Assembly: GCA_017626035.1 (NCBI GenBank)
Contig: JAGAJR010000026.1
Coordinates: forward strand, 62,001-126,000
Origin: Alphaproteobacteria bacterium
Lineage (GTDB): Bacteria; Pseudomonadota; Alphaproteobacteria; RF32; CAG-239
Direction of reading: 5' to 3'
Length of the DNA stretch: 64,000 bases
The position numbers were made by a program, and so were the translations under genes. Positions within the stretch are counted from its first letter, which is position 1. Every line of letters begins with the position of its first letter. This document shows, in pieces, positions 35,645 through 43,965 of this stretch. Below the pieces are notes generated by a model, which was given only the letters and a program-made list of their open reading frames with translations, did no database searches and had not been told where the DNA came from.

Positions 35645-36343
35645 TTGAATTTGCCCGAAAATCTTATAAAAGGGGTTATTTCCGATATTTATAAAGATGT
35701 GATTATGGACGTGAAACTTCCTGATGACACGGTGGTTCCGGCTTTTTGTCCCGAAATTGATTATATTAAAAATCTTTATGCCAAAGGAGTTGAAGTTTGG
35801 ATGAGTTCGGTTTCTCATCCGCAGCGGCATTTGAAGTATGAAATTCAGCTGATAAATAAAGGCGACGGTCTGATATTGGTTAACCCGTGTTATATTGAAG
35901 ATTTGTTTGTCGAAGCCTTTCATGCCGGTGTTTTGAGCGATTTTTCCGAATATACGGATTTGCGAAAGATAGAATACGGGGAAAGTGTTGTCCGGGCTAA
36001 TTTTGAATTTTCCAAAGGCAGAAATAAAAAATGTTATGTGTATTTGGTCGGTATCAATAACAAAATCGGTCCTAACGTGGTGTTTCCGTCTTATATCAGC
36101 TTTTATGAAATGGAGATGTTTGAAGAGCTTCGCCAACTGCGAAAGAAAGGACATGAAACGGCGGTGGTGCTGATTGTGCCGAGAATGGACTGTTCGGGTG
36201 TCAAGTTTGTTTGGAGTTTGGACCAAATAGCGGCGGCCAAGATTTTTGACGAGGCAAAAAACGGTTTAAATTTCTTTTGTTATGGTTGCAATATTAATCA
36301 AAGAAGTGTAACAATATCAAAAAAGATAAAGATATTGTATTAA
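35645..36343 (+). CDS. sfsA: Sugar fermentation stimulation protein SfsA
   Basis: The 232-residue protein matches SfsA: an N-terminal OB-like part and a later nuclease-like fold with FEFSKGRNKKCYVYLVG, FPSYISFYEMEMFEELRQLRKKGHETAVVLIVPR and the ending FFCYGCNINQRSVTISKKI. Its role is poorly known; nucleic acid binding is documented for E. coli SfsA. The start codon is TTG at 35645, supported by GAGGAGA 8 bases upstream. The sfsA-map-radC order is typical of alphaproteobacteria. Confidence 0.85.
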   Translation: MNLPENLIKGVISDIYKDVIMDVKLPDDTVVPAFCPEIDYIKNLYAKGVEVWMSSVSHPQRHLKYEIQLINKGDGLILVNPCYIEDLFVEAFHAGVLSDFSEYTDLRKIEYGESVVRANFEFSKGRNKKCYVYLVGINNKIGPNVVFPSYISFYEMEMFEELRQLRKKGHETAVVLIVPRMDCSGVKFVWSLDQIAAAKIFDEAKNGLNFFCYGCNINQRSVTISKKIKILY

Positions 36344-36359
36344 ACACGGGAGTTTTGCT

Positions 36360-37166
36360 GTGGCAATAAAAAGACGTGACGGCATCATGCTTCATGATGC
36401 TTCTGAATTTGAAAAAATGAGAGTGGCCGGACAAGTTGCGGCCGATACGCTGGATTATATTACCCCTTATGTCAAAGTCGGTGTTTCAACCGGAGAATTG
36501 GACGACCTGATGAGAGAATATATGATTTCAAGAGGTGCCGTTCCCGCTTGTCTGGGATATAAAGGGTATCCGAAAGCAACCTGTATTTCCATTAATCATG
36601 TCATTTGTCATGGTATTCCCGATTATGAACGCAAGCTTGCCGACGGAGATATTTTGAATATTGATGTTACCGCCATTGTTGACGGATGGTACGGCGATAC
36701 CAGCCGTATGTATTATGCCGGTAAGCCGAAACTGAAAGCGACCCGTTTGTGCGATGTTACCTATGAATGTATGATGCGGGCGATTGACGTGGTTAAGCCG
36801 GGGGCTCGGCTTGGCGATATCGGGGCCGTTATTGAGGAGTATGCCCATAAATTCGGTTATTCCGTTGTTGATATGTTTTGCGGTCATGGCTTGGGAAGAG
36901 TTTTCCATGATTTGCCGAATGTGATGCATGTGGGCAGAAAAGGGACGGGGACGGTTCTGGAAGAAGGTATGTTTTTCACGATTGAACCGATGATTAATGT
37001 CGGCCGGCCGGACGGAATTATTTTGAAAGACGGCTGGACTTCCGTTACGAGGGATAAGTCTTTGTCTGCCCAGTTTGAACACTCCATGGGCGTTACCAAG
37101 GACGGTTGCGAGGTATTTACTTTCTCTGCAAAAGGTTTGGACAGGCCGCCTTATAAAACCGAGTAA
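36360..37166 (+). CDS. map: Methionine aminopeptidase, type I
   Basis: It removes the initiator Met after deformylation. The 268-residue protein has the five metal ligands in context: ILNIDVTAIVDGWYGDTSRMY (two Asp), CGHGLGRVFHDLPNVMH (His), FFTIEPMIN (Glu) and SLSAQFEHSMGV (Glu). The start is GTG at 36360 behind GGGAG. It works after peptide deformylase (6184). Confidence 0.94.
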   Translation: MAIKRRDGIMLHDASEFEKMRVAGQVAADTLDYITPYVKVGVSTGELDDLMREYMISRGAVPACLGYKGYPKATCISINHVICHGIPDYERKLADGDILNIDVTAIVDGWYGDTSRMYYAGKPKLKATRLCDVTYECMMRAIDVVKPGARLGDIGAVIEEYAHKFGYSVVDMFCGHGLGRVFHDLPNVMHVGRKGTGTVLEEGMFFTIEPMINVGRPDGIILKDGWTSVTRDKSLSAQFEHSMGVTKDGCEVFTFSAKGLDRPPYKTE

Positions 37167-37169
37167 AAC

Positions 37170-37871
37170 ATGACAGGGACTACACATTCGGAAAAACCGC
37201 ATTATGTCGGGCATAGGCAGAGGTTGAGAGATCGTTTTCTTGCCGGCGGTGGAAAGGATATGCCGGATTATGAATTGTTGGAACTTTTATTGACAATTGC
37301 CATTCCCCGCCGGGATGTTAAGCCTTTGGCAAAAGAACTCATTAAAAATTTCAAAGATTTTGCGGGTGTGCTTAATGCTTCTCCCGAAAGGCTTTCTGAG
37401 ATTGAAGGCGTAAAAGAGACAACAATTGCCGTTTTGAAGATTGTTAAAGAAGCCGCTTTGCGAATGTCTTGGCAGAATCTGAAAAATTCGGATGAACCGG
37501 TTATCAGCAATTGGGATGCAATGGTAGATTATTGTCGTTCAACCATGGCTTATAATACAATTGAAGAATTCAGAATTTTGTTCGTGGATAAGAAATATCA
37601 TCTTATCGGGGAAGAAGTTCAGCAAAGAGGAACGGTGGATTGCGTTTCCATTCATCCGAGAGAAGTTATTCGTTCGGCTTTGGAGAAAGGGGCAAAGGGA
37701 ATAATATTGGTTCATAATCATCCTTCGGGAGATGTTACCCCTTCACAAGCGGATATTGCAATTACAAGAAAAATAAAAGAAGCCGGAGAAACGGTGGAAA
37801 TAAAACTTTTAGATCATTTTATTGTCAGCAAATATGGAGAATTCAGTTTCTTGGCAAAAGGGATTCTTTAG
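37170..37871 (+). CDS. radC: RadC-family JAB-domain protein
   Basis: The 233-residue protein has an N-terminal helix-hairpin-helix part (LLTIAIPRRDVKPLAKEL ... LSEIEGVKETTIAVLKIV) and a C-terminal JAB/MPN domain with the metal motif VHNHPSGDVTPSQAD. The real function of RadC is unsettled despite the name. It begins 3 bases after the map stop. Confidence 0.9.
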   Translation: MTGTTHSEKPHYVGHRQRLRDRFLAGGGKDMPDYELLELLLTIAIPRRDVKPLAKELIKNFKDFAGVLNASPERLSEIEGVKETTIAVLKIVKEAALRMSWQNLKNSDEPVISNWDAMVDYCRSTMAYNTIEEFRILFVDKKYHLIGEEVQQRGTVDCVSIHPREVIRSALEKGAKGIILVHNHPSGDVTPSQADIAITRKIKEAGETVEIKLLDHFIVSKYGEFSFLAKGIL

Positions 37872-37975
37872 GTTTATGAAATGGTTACATCCCCTGTTTT
37901 GAAAAGTGGATTTTTTTTGTAAAAAATGCTTGCAAAATAAAAAAAATCCGATAATTTAGAGGACGAAGACGGAAT

Positions 37976-38052
37976 CGGGGCATAGCTCAGTCTGGTAGAG
38001 CGCTTGCTTTGGGAGCAAGATGTCGTAGGTTCGAATCCTGCTGCCCCGACCA
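37976..38052 (+). tRNA. tRNA-Pro(TGG)
   Basis: The cloverleaf has acceptor stem CGGGGCA/TGCCCCG, anticodon loop TTTGGGA (anticodon TGG), T-arm GGTTCGAATCC, and an encoded discriminator A and CCA. Confidence 0.96.
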
Positions 38053-38163
38053 ATTTTTTCCGGAGTTGGTTTCCGGTTTGAAGTTTGAGAAAAAAACAGG
38101 CAGCCGACGGCAGGAAACAGGGAACGAAAGTTAAACCTGTTTTTTTGTATTAAAATATCCAAT

Positions 38164-38240
38164 GCGCCCTTAGCTCAGCTGGATAGAGCAACAGCCTTCT
38201 AAGCTGTGGGTCAGACGTTCGAATCGTCTAGGGCGCGCCA
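38164..38240 (+). tRNA. tRNA-Arg(TCT)
   Basis: The cloverleaf has acceptor stem GCGCCCT/AGGGCGC, anticodon loop CTTCTAA (anticodon TCT), T-arm CGTTCGAATCG, and an encoded discriminator G and CCA. It is directly followed by a terminator and then by the accessory island, so it marks the junction. Confidence 0.96.
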
Positions 38241-38273
38241 TAATAAAACCCCCGTTTTTCGGGGGTTTTATTA
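38241..38273 (+). terminator. Terminator after tRNA-Arg
   Basis: TAATAAAACCCCCG and CGGGGGTTTTATTA form a perfect 14-pair stem with a T5 loop, starting at the first base after the tRNA CCA. Confidence 0.9.
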
Positions 38274-38414
38274 TGGCACTTAAGACGATTATCGCACAGG
38301 TTATCCAAAATTTGTTTCGGAACAAGTTTGTTCCTCTCAAATTAGGATAATTCTGGCTTTGCAGACAAAAACAATTATTACTTTAATTGTTTTTGCTTAG
38401 CAGCAGGGTGCACC

Positions 38415-38459
38415 ATTTACACCAAACCCCTCTTTTATTAAGAGGGGTTTGGTGTAAAT
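38415..38459. repeat. Perfect 20-bp inverted repeat (long hairpin)
   Basis: Bases 38415-38434 and 38440-38459 are exact reverse complements around a 5-base loop TTATT. There is no T run after it, so it is not a standard terminator. It may be an element end, or a sub-terminal structure of a small insertion. Confidence 0.75.
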
Positions 38460-38491
38460 GAGGAAGCCCTTTCGATTTGAACGTAGTTCGG

Positions 38492-38518
38492 AGCGGGTGC
38501 CGAGCCGGCACGGGCATC
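38492..38518 (+). repeat. Left copy of an imperfect direct repeat flanking the arsenical island
   Basis: AGCGGGTGCCGAGCCGGCAC followed by GGGCATC matches, with a few substitutions and a 4-base gap, the segment at 41446-41476 on the other side of the island. Confidence 0.45.
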
Positions 38519-38760
38519 AATTAATGGCGGAGAGTATGGAGTTTGAAATGCCGTTGGCTTCACTAATACAAACGGTAGGTATAAAAACCTGCTGTTTTTC
38601 TTTATTTTTCAATATTTTAAGCAAGCTCGGCGGTTCGTTTTGGGGAAAGTTTTCCGAACTCGTTTATGCAAAAGTTTTTGTTTTTCAATACCTTGACTGA
38701 GTTTGAATCTCATTAGTTTTTTGGGGGATTATTTCTCGGTTGAATGTATTTAAATTTTAC

Positions 38761-38804
38761 TTGCGTTTTTATTTTTATGATTCTATATTTCTAGTAATAT
38801 AGAA
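38761..38804 (+). promoter_or_regulatory. Promoter and ArsR-type operator of the organoarsenical operon
   Basis: TTGCGT (38761-38766), a 17-base spacer and TATATT (38784-38789) form the promoter. The perfect dyad TTCTATATT (38781-38789) and AATATAGAA (38796-38804), with a 6-base centre, covers the -10 box. This is the shape and place expected for binding of an ArsR-family dimer, and such a regulator is encoded three genes downstream. Confidence 0.7.
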
Positions 38805-38822
38805 ATGCATTAAGAGGTAAAA

Positions 38823-39185
38823 ATGCGAAAGATTATCTTTAGTTTATTAGGAATATGTTTGTTTAGTTCCATAGCTCATGCAGAAACGAATGTATCATAT
38901 TTTCACAATTCGGTACGTTGTGCAACTTGTCGTAAAATGGAGACATGGTCATCGGAAGCTGTAAAGAATCTTCCAGTTATGTTTGAGAGTGTTAATACTG
39001 ATGAGCCGGAAAATAAACATTTTTTGACAGATTACGGACTTTATTCAAAATCTGTTGTTATATCTGACAGTCAATCCGGAAAATGGAAAAATCTTGATAA
39101 AGTTTGGAATTATGTCGGAAATGAGCAGGAATTTAAGATGTATATTCAATCAGAAGTGCAAAATTTTCTGAAAGATGTAAAATAA
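38823..39185 (+). CDS. arsF: ArsF-family exported thioredoxin-like protein
   Basis: The 120-residue protein has a signal peptide (MRKIIFSLLGICLFSSIAHA) and a thioredoxin-like mature part with the CATC motif (VRCATCRKMETWSSEAV). It matches the family annotated as nitrophenyl compound nitroreductase subunit ArsF, which with ArsE is reported to reduce nitroaromatic arsenicals such as roxarsone. AAGAGGT precedes the start. The stop overlaps the next start (TAATG). Base composition is clearly more AT-rich than the core genes. Confidence 0.8.
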   Translation: MRKIIFSLLGICLFSSIAHAETNVSYFHNSVRCATCRKMETWSSEAVKNLPVMFESVNTDEPENKHFLTDYGLYSKSVVISDSQSGKWKNLDKVWNYVGNEQEFKMYIQSEVQNFLKDVK

Positions 39186-39841
39186 TGCAAATACTTTTGA
39201 CAGCTTTATGGTTTGGTATCTTGACTTCTATCAGTCCTTGTCCATTAACAACAAATATTGCAGCTATTTCATTTTTGAATAGAAAGATGACGAAGCCTTA
39301 TTTTGTTTTTTTGAATGGTGTCTTTTACACGATTGGCAGAACCGCTTTCTATACGATTATTGGTGTTTCTTTATCGTATTTTTTAAATATGATTCCTGTT
39401 GTATCTGATTTTTTGCAAACAAAAATTGAATATATTGCGGGTCCGATAATGATTGTTTTAGGAATTATCTTGCTAGACATCATAAAAATCAGTATCCCTG
39501 CATTTAAATTAAAAGAGAAAACACAAGATAAACTTAATAAAGCCGGATTTTTAGGTTCTTTTGTTATTGGATTTTTATTTGCTATGATGTTATGTCCTGT
39601 TAGTGCGGCATTTTTCTTTTCAAACTTAATACAAAGTCAAGGCAACCCTTTGGTGCTTATGTTATATGGAATTGGAACAGGACTTCCTGTCTTAATATTT
39701 GCTTTTGTATTATCTTTCTGTGCGGAAAAAATCAGCAAGACATTCAAAATGGCGACAAATTTTGAAAAATATGCTCGTTTAATGACGGCTGGTATTTTTA
39801 TTATTGTGGGATTTTATTACACTTTAAGGAGTATATTATGA
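39185..39841 (+). CDS. arsG: ArsG-family (CcdA-like) aromatic arsenical efflux permease
   Basis: The 218-residue membrane protein has six predicted helices of the CcdA/DsbD type. Paired Cys-Pro motifs occur in TSISPCPLTTNIA and FAMMLCPVSAAFF, which would allow electron transfer through the membrane. The family is annotated as aromatic aminobenzylarsenical efflux permease. Given the CcdA fold, it could instead pass electrons to the exported ArsF. It overlaps arsF and arsR by one and four bases. Confidence 0.78.
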   Translation: MQILLTALWFGILTSISPCPLTTNIAAISFLNRKMTKPYFVFLNGVFYTIGRTAFYTIIGVSLSYFLNMIPVVSDFLQTKIEYIAGPIMIVLGIILLDIIKISIPAFKLKEKTQDKLNKAGFLGSFVIGFLFAMMLCPVSAAFFFSNLIQSQGNPLVLMLYGIGTGLPVLIFAFVLSFCAEKISKTFKMATNFEKYARLMTAGIFIIVGFYYTLRSIL

Positions 39842-40143
39842 CAAGTGATTTAACAAATATCGCAACTGTTTTTGATGCGTTAAGCAATGAAAACCGATTA
39901 CAGATTTTTAGAATTTTGGTTAGAAATAGTGCAACAGGAATTACGCCAACTGCTATTTCCAAAGAAATGAATGATTTTCCGAGAAATACTCTATCTTTTC
40001 ACTTAACTTTATTGGCTAATGCTAATTTGTGTTTTTCTGAACGACAGGGAAAGCAGATTTTTTATAAACCGAATTGCCAGTTAATTAAAGAAATCACCAG
40101 ATTCTTATTGAGTGATTGTTGTGAGGGAGGTTGTTTATGTTAG
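39838..40143 (+). CDS. arsR: ArsR-family metalloregulator
   Basis: The 101-residue winged-helix repressor has the opening FDALSNENRLQIFRILVRN, the recognition part PRNTLSFHLTLLANANLCFSE and the wing RQGKQIFYKP. A Cys cluster at the very end (SDCCEGGCLC) is the likely arsenic(III) site. It should bind the dyad at 38781-38804 and repress the operon until arsenical binds. Its position inside the operon makes the control autoregulatory. Confidence 0.88.
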   Translation: MTSDLTNIATVFDALSNENRLQIFRILVRNSATGITPTAISKEMNDFPRNTLSFHLTLLANANLCFSERQGKQIFYKPNCQLIKEITRFLLSDCCEGGCLC

Positions 40144-41099
40144 ATATTTTTACCTGGTTTTCCGATTGGGCTACAGCAAAAATGGGATTAGACATAACCA
40201 CGCATTTGGGACAAGCGGTACACTTTTTTATTGAAGACTCATTAAAAATCTTTGTGTTGATTTATGTCTTAATCTTTTTTATTTCATTATTCAGAGCACA
40301 ACTTAGTCCTGAAAAAGTAAGAGATTATCTATCCGGTAAATCTCGGTGGAGCGGATATTTCTTGGCTGTATTTTTAGGTGTGGTTACGCCGTTTTGCTCT
40401 TGTTCTTCCATTCCATTGTTTATGGGATTTTTAGCCGCTGGCGTTCCATTCGGTGTGAGTATGGCTTTTTTAATCAGCTCGCCCCTTATTAGTGAAATTG
40501 CCGCTTTTATGTTACTTTCCATGGGGAGTTATGGCGTTTATATTGTGACTATTTATATTATATCCGGAACGATGATTTCTGTTTTAGCCGGATATTTGGC
40601 TGATAAATTTAATATTGAAAAATATTTGGCTCTAAACATACCGAAAACGACACCATCGGTTTGCGGTTGTAAAAGTGTTAAAGAAAAGGCAGTTGCGTTA
40701 GTTAAATATGCGAACAGTTTTGCTTGGGATACAGTAAAGTCATTGGCGATTTATATCCTTATCGGTTTAGTTGTCGGGGCATTTATGCATGGCTATATCC
40801 CACAAGAATTTTTTGTAAAATATATGGGTGCTGACAATATTTGGGCTGTTCCTTTTGCCGCTTTTGTCGGAATTCCTATTTATGCATCTCAGGCAGGAAT
40901 TGTTCCATTAGTTCAGGTGCTCTTAATGAAAGGTGTGCCTATCGGAACAGCATTGGTTGCTTTTATGAGTATTGCAACAATATCTCTTCCTGAAATAATG
41001 ATGCTCAAAAAAGTGTTTACTTATAAGCTATTAATGATTTTTATTGGCTATTTGTTTGTTGCATTTATGGCAACCGGTTATTTATTAAACTTATTGTAA
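40137..41099 (+). CDS. arsP: ArsP-like organoarsenical permease
   Basis: The 320-residue permease has about eight to ten membrane helices and the family motif TPFCSCSSIPLFMGFLAAGVPFG, with a repeat-like GIPIYASQAGIVPLVQVLLMKGVPIGTALVAFM in the second half. ArsP exports trivalent organoarsenicals. A Cys pair (SVCGCKSVKEK) lies in the central loop. The ATG at 40137 follows GGGAGG by 7 bases and is preferred to the TTG at 40131. It overlaps the arsR end. Confidence 0.82.
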   Translation: MLDIFTWFSDWATAKMGLDITTHLGQAVHFFIEDSLKIFVLIYVLIFFISLFRAQLSPEKVRDYLSGKSRWSGYFLAVFLGVVTPFCSCSSIPLFMGFLAAGVPFGVSMAFLISSPLISEIAAFMLLSMGSYGVYIVTIYIISGTMISVLAGYLADKFNIEKYLALNIPKTTPSVCGCKSVKEKAVALVKYANSFAWDTVKSLAIYILIGLVVGAFMHGYIPQEFFVKYMGADNIWAVPFAAFVGIPIYASQAGIVPLVQVLLMKGVPIGTALVAFMSIATISLPEIMMLKKVFTYKLLMIFIGYLFVAFMATGYLLNLL

Positions 41100-41112
41100 G
41101 GAGATGATTATA

Positions 41113-41382
41113 ATGAAAGATATTAAAATTTTAGGAACAGGTTGTTGCTCTAAATGTGGTGAAACAGCTGAAATGATTAAAAAAATTGCCGCTGAACATA
41201 ACTTTCAAGGCTCGATTGAAAAGATTGATGATATAATGGAAATTATCAAATATGGCGTTATGTCCACGCCGGCGGTAGTGATTGACGGCAAGGTTGCCTT
41301 TGTCGGTGGTGTTCCTTCTGAGGCGGAAGTTAATAGTTGGTTTGATGCACCGACAGATTGTTGCTGTGGGTGTTGTAAATAG
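41113..41382 (+). CDS. arsE: ArsE-like small thioredoxin (redox-active disulfide protein)
   Basis: The 89-residue cytoplasmic protein has CCSKCGETAEMI at the start, a cis-Pro loop MSTPAVVIDGKVAF and a Cys-rich tail (DCCCGCC). It fits the small thioredoxin-like group annotated as redox-active disulfide protein 2, to which ArsE of arsEFG systems belongs. It may supply electrons for arsenical reduction. The ATG at 41113 is spaced correctly from AAGGAG; the one at 41104 is too close. Confidence 0.72.
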   Translation: MKDIKILGTGCCSKCGETAEMIKKIAAEHNFQGSIEKIDDIMEIIKYGVMSTPAVVIDGKVAFVGGVPSEAEVNSWFDAPTDCCCGCCK

Positions 41383-41445
41383 CTTGGAAACTGTGAGTTA
41401 AGCATTTCCTTGCCACTTTGTGGTCAGCGATTACCGACGAAAATT

Positions 41446-41476
41446 AGCGGGTATCGAGCCGGTACAGGCAGGCATC
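41446..41476 (+). repeat. Right copy of the imperfect direct repeat flanking the arsenical island
   Basis: AGCGGGTATCGAGCCGGTAC followed by AGGCAGGCATC corresponds to 38492-38518. The island of five genes lies between the copies. Confidence 0.45.
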
Positions 41477-41530
41477 TGTTAGTTGTAGCGACAATGTGCC
41501 GTTCAGATTAATCAATGAGTTCTATCTTGT

Positions 41531-41968
41531 TTAACTCAGGGTTTTGATTGCTTCGCGGGCAAGTTTGTCAACCCGTTCATTTTCCGGATGTCCGGCGTGT
41601 CCTTTAACCCAAATCCATTTGATTTCGTGTTGCTGAACCAATTCATCCAGTTGTTGCCACAGGTCAATGTTTTTTACTTCGGATTTTTTATTGCTGGTTT
41701 TCCAGTTGTTTTTTTTCCAATTAGGAAGCCACTGGTTAATACCGTCCATAACATAGCGGCTGTCGGTATAAAGCGTGATAATACAGGTTGTTTTAAGTGC
41801 TTTTAAAGCTTCAATGACGGCAGTCAATTCCATACGGTTATTTGTGGTTTCGTTTTCGGCTCCGCTGAGTTCCTTTTCCGTTTCCTTATGGCGGAGAATG
41901 GCTCCCCAGCCGCCTTTTCCCGGATTTCCGGAGCAGGCTCCGTCGGTAAATATTTCAATTCTGGCCAT
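41531..41968 (-). CDS. rnhA: Ribonuclease HI
   Basis: It cuts the RNA strand of RNA-DNA hybrids. The 145-residue protein has the active-site residues in context: [18 protein letters not shown] (Asp), [12 protein letters not shown] (Glu), [12 protein letters not shown] (Asp) and [11 protein letters not shown] (Asp), plus the basic protrusion. It starts 2 bases after the stop of the AlbA_2 gene. Confidence 0.96.
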   Translation of the reverse strand: MARIEIFTDGACSGNPGKGGWGAILRHKETEKELSGAENETTNNRMELTAVIEALKALKTTCIITLYTDSRYVMDGINQWLPNWKKNNWKTSNKKSEVKNIDLWQQLDELVQQHEIKWIWVKGHAGHPENERVDKLAREAIKTLS

Positions 41969-41970
41969 GG

Positions 41971-43035
41971 TTACTCGCTTAAGAAAAATTCATTAAAAAA
42001 TTCATTGAGAAGAAGAGCGGAATCTTCTTCCTCCCGCATACATTTGGCGACAAAGGAACGCAGTTTGTTTTTAGGAACCGAAATTCTGAATTCTTTCGGG
42101 GCGGTGCTTTCGGCACCAATTACGCCGTTGAGGAGAAAATCTTCGTCGCTGTATGGGGAAAGGATAATATTAACCGTAGTAAATTTGATAATTCCCCGCG
42201 GCGGCAGACGCAGTTCCGGCCGGGTAATGAGGTTGAGCTGACCGTCAATGCCGGGGATGGAATCCATTTGATTATAATTCAGAAAACGGACTTTATTGTA
42301 TTCGCTTCCGGTGGAAATTGTGGAGCAAGAAAGGTAAAGCTCGCGGGCAATGACATTGCTGTCATTTTCGCCGCGAATGGAAAAGGAAATTTTAATGTAT
42401 TTTTCCGGCGGGTTGTCAATGCTGTTCGGGTAAAGAATATCTTCGTCCGCATTATAGAGAACTTCCAATGTTTTATCGCCCATGATAAGTTCCAAATTAG
42501 GCTGCGGACGGCGTCCGAACATTCCGGCAATAACCGAATACGGAGCAGGGACATTGTTGGAACCGGAACGAATATAAATGGTGCTGCCGACAGTTGTCAT
42601 CAGCGGGGCTATGTCGCATTTCGGAATGTAGGTGGCAACAAAGCCGTCGCCGTTTTCGTCAATGCTGATTATGTGGTTGCGGACTTTATTGTGGCTCGGA
42701 ATCGTGCAGCCGGAAATAGCGTTTTCCAGCCAGCTTAAAAAACGGTGCACGTTTTTGACTTTTACTTTAGCTTTGGCCACGTCGCCGATTTCCATATCTC
42801 GGGAACATTCTACGCCCCAGACAATAACGCCGCCTTCCGAGTTGCCGAATGCGGAAATGCCTTTGGCCAGATTTTTTCTGTCGTCCCGATGCAGGCTGTT
42901 GTTATTGCTTTTAACGGACACGGCTTGTTTGAAGTCTAAAAAAAGTTCTTCTGTCTGCAGGTTGACGATGAATTCGTCAATGGCGTCTTCTCCGAAATAA
43001 ACCAGTTTTTGAAATATGTCTTCGGCACGGGACAT
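41971..43035 (-). CDS. AlbA_2 (Schlafen-like) domain protein
   Basis: The N-terminal half of this 354-residue protein matches the AlbA_2 putative nucleic-acid or ATP-binding domain: [46 protein letters not shown]. The second half (about 175-354) is beta-rich and unrecognised. Such domains occur in regulators and in defence proteins, but nothing else here suggests defence. It is in a tight minus-strand run with ispH upstream and rnhA downstream. Confidence 0.8.
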   Translation of the reverse strand: MSRAEDIFQKLVYFGEDAIDEFIVNLQTEELFLDFKQAVSVKSNNNSLHRDDRKNLAKGISAFGNSEGGVIVWGVECSRDMEIGDVAKAKVKVKNVHRFLSWLENAISGCTIPSHNKVRNHIISIDENGDGFVATYIPKCDIAPLMTTVGSTIYIRSGSNNVPAPYSVIAGMFGRRPQPNLELIMGDKTLEVLYNADEDILYPNSIDNPPEKYIKISFSIRGENDSNVIARELYLSCSTISTGSEYNKVRFLNYNQMDSIPGIDGQLNLITRPELRLPPRGIIKFTTVNIILSPYSDEDFLLNGVIGAESTAPKEFRISVPKNKLRSFVAKCMREEEDSALLLNEFFNEFFLSE

Positions 43036-43045
43036 GAGTTATCCT

Positions 43046-43963
43046 TTACAGCTTAAAATTTACATTCTCTTTTATAAAGACTACATGATGAATGTTAATT
43101 TTATTATAACGGATTTTAAATTGGTTTACCAGCTCTTCAACCAAATATTCGGGAGCGGAGGCTCCGGCACTGATACCGACGGAAGAGCGGCCGTTGAGAA
43201 CGTTCCAGTCAAATTCACGATAATCATCAATCAGAAAAGCCTGTGCTGCTCCGTTTTTGAGGGCGACCTCTTTTAGTTGTTTGGAATTTGAAGAATTTTT
43301 TGACCCAAGGACAATAATTGTGTCTGTCTGTTTTGCCAGTTCCTTGATTGCTTTCTGACGATTGTTGGTGGCATAGCAAATATCGTCTTTTTCCAAACCT
43401 TTCATATCGTGGAATTTACTTTTCAAATACTCCATAATTTCTTTGGTGTCATCACTGGAAAGGGTGGTTTGAGTAACAAAGCCGACTTTTTGTCCCGGTT
43501 TGAAATTTAAGTTTTTGGCTTCGTCCAGAGTGGTGATGATGTGGACGCGTTTGGAATTTTCCAATTGTCCGACGGTGCCGATGATTTCCGGATGGTTCTT
43601 TTTGCCGATAACCAGAATTTCCATGTCTTCAAAGTCAAATTTTTTGATTTGATTGTGAACTTTGCCAACCAGCGGGCAGGTGGCGTCAATGACATTCAAA
43701 CCGAGGTTTTGAGCTTCTTTTTCGATGTTTTTGCCAACTCCGTGGGCGGAGAAAATCAATGGACGCGTCAAATCTGCTTCGGAAAGTTTTTCAATGAAGA
43801 TAACGCCTTTTTGTTTCAATTCTTCAATCACATGGCGGTTATGCACGATTTCATGGCGAACGTAAACGGGAGCTCCGTATTGTTTTAAGGCTTCTTCCAC
43901 AATGGAAATCGCCCGGCGGACGCCGGCACAAAATCCTCTCGGTTCGGCAAGGTAAATATCCAT
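43046..43963 (-). CDS. ispH: 4-hydroxy-3-methylbut-2-enyl diphosphate reductase
   Basis: It carries out the last step of the MEP isoprenoid pathway. Three Cys hold the Fe-S cluster: EPRGFCAGVRRA (near residue 12), DATCPLVGKVH (near 96) and DICYATNNRQ (near 197). Other motifs are FSAHGVGK, the TQTTLS segment and the GSKNSSNSKQL loop. The 305-residue length is normal. ElbB, encoded nearby (45312), is also linked to isoprenoid synthesis. Confidence 0.96.
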   Translation of the reverse strand: MDIYLAEPRGFCAGVRRAISIVEEALKQYGAPVYVRHEIVHNRHVIEELKQKGVIFIEKLSEADLTRPLIFSAHGVGKNIEKEAQNLGLNVIDATCPLVGKVHNQIKKFDFEDMEILVIGKKNHPEIIGTVGQLENSKRVHIITTLDEAKNLNFKPGQKVGFVTQTTLSSDDTKEIMEYLKSKFHDMKGLEKDDICYATNNRQKAIKELAKQTDTIIVLGSKNSSNSKQLKEVALKNGAAQAFLIDDYREFDWNVLNGRSSVGISAGASAPEYLVEELVNQFKIRYNKINIHHVVFIKENVNFKL

Positions 43964-43965
43964 AT

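Larger units (their letters stand above)
38274..38760. other. Left flank of the arsenical island, no convincing gene
   Basis: This stretch of nearly 490 bases holds a weak AATTA/TAATT hairpin near 38366-38394, the long hairpin at 38415-38459 and one half of an imperfect direct repeat (38492-38518). A frame for 80 residues exists at 38458-38700, but it begins inside the hairpin, has no ribosome-binding site and resembles nothing I know. The content suits the edge of a mobile or decayed element. Confidence 0.5.

Noticed and set aside
38366-38394. AT-only hairpin as a terminator for the tRNA-Arg unit
   Set aside because: A far stronger terminator sits directly behind the tRNA at 38241-38273, and this stem is short and AT-rich.
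38458-38700. 80-residue plus-strand frame in the left flank of the ars island
   Set aside because: It starts inside the 20-bp hairpin, has no ribosome-binding site and shows no recognisable domain. It could be a fragment of a decayed gene, but I cannot support it.
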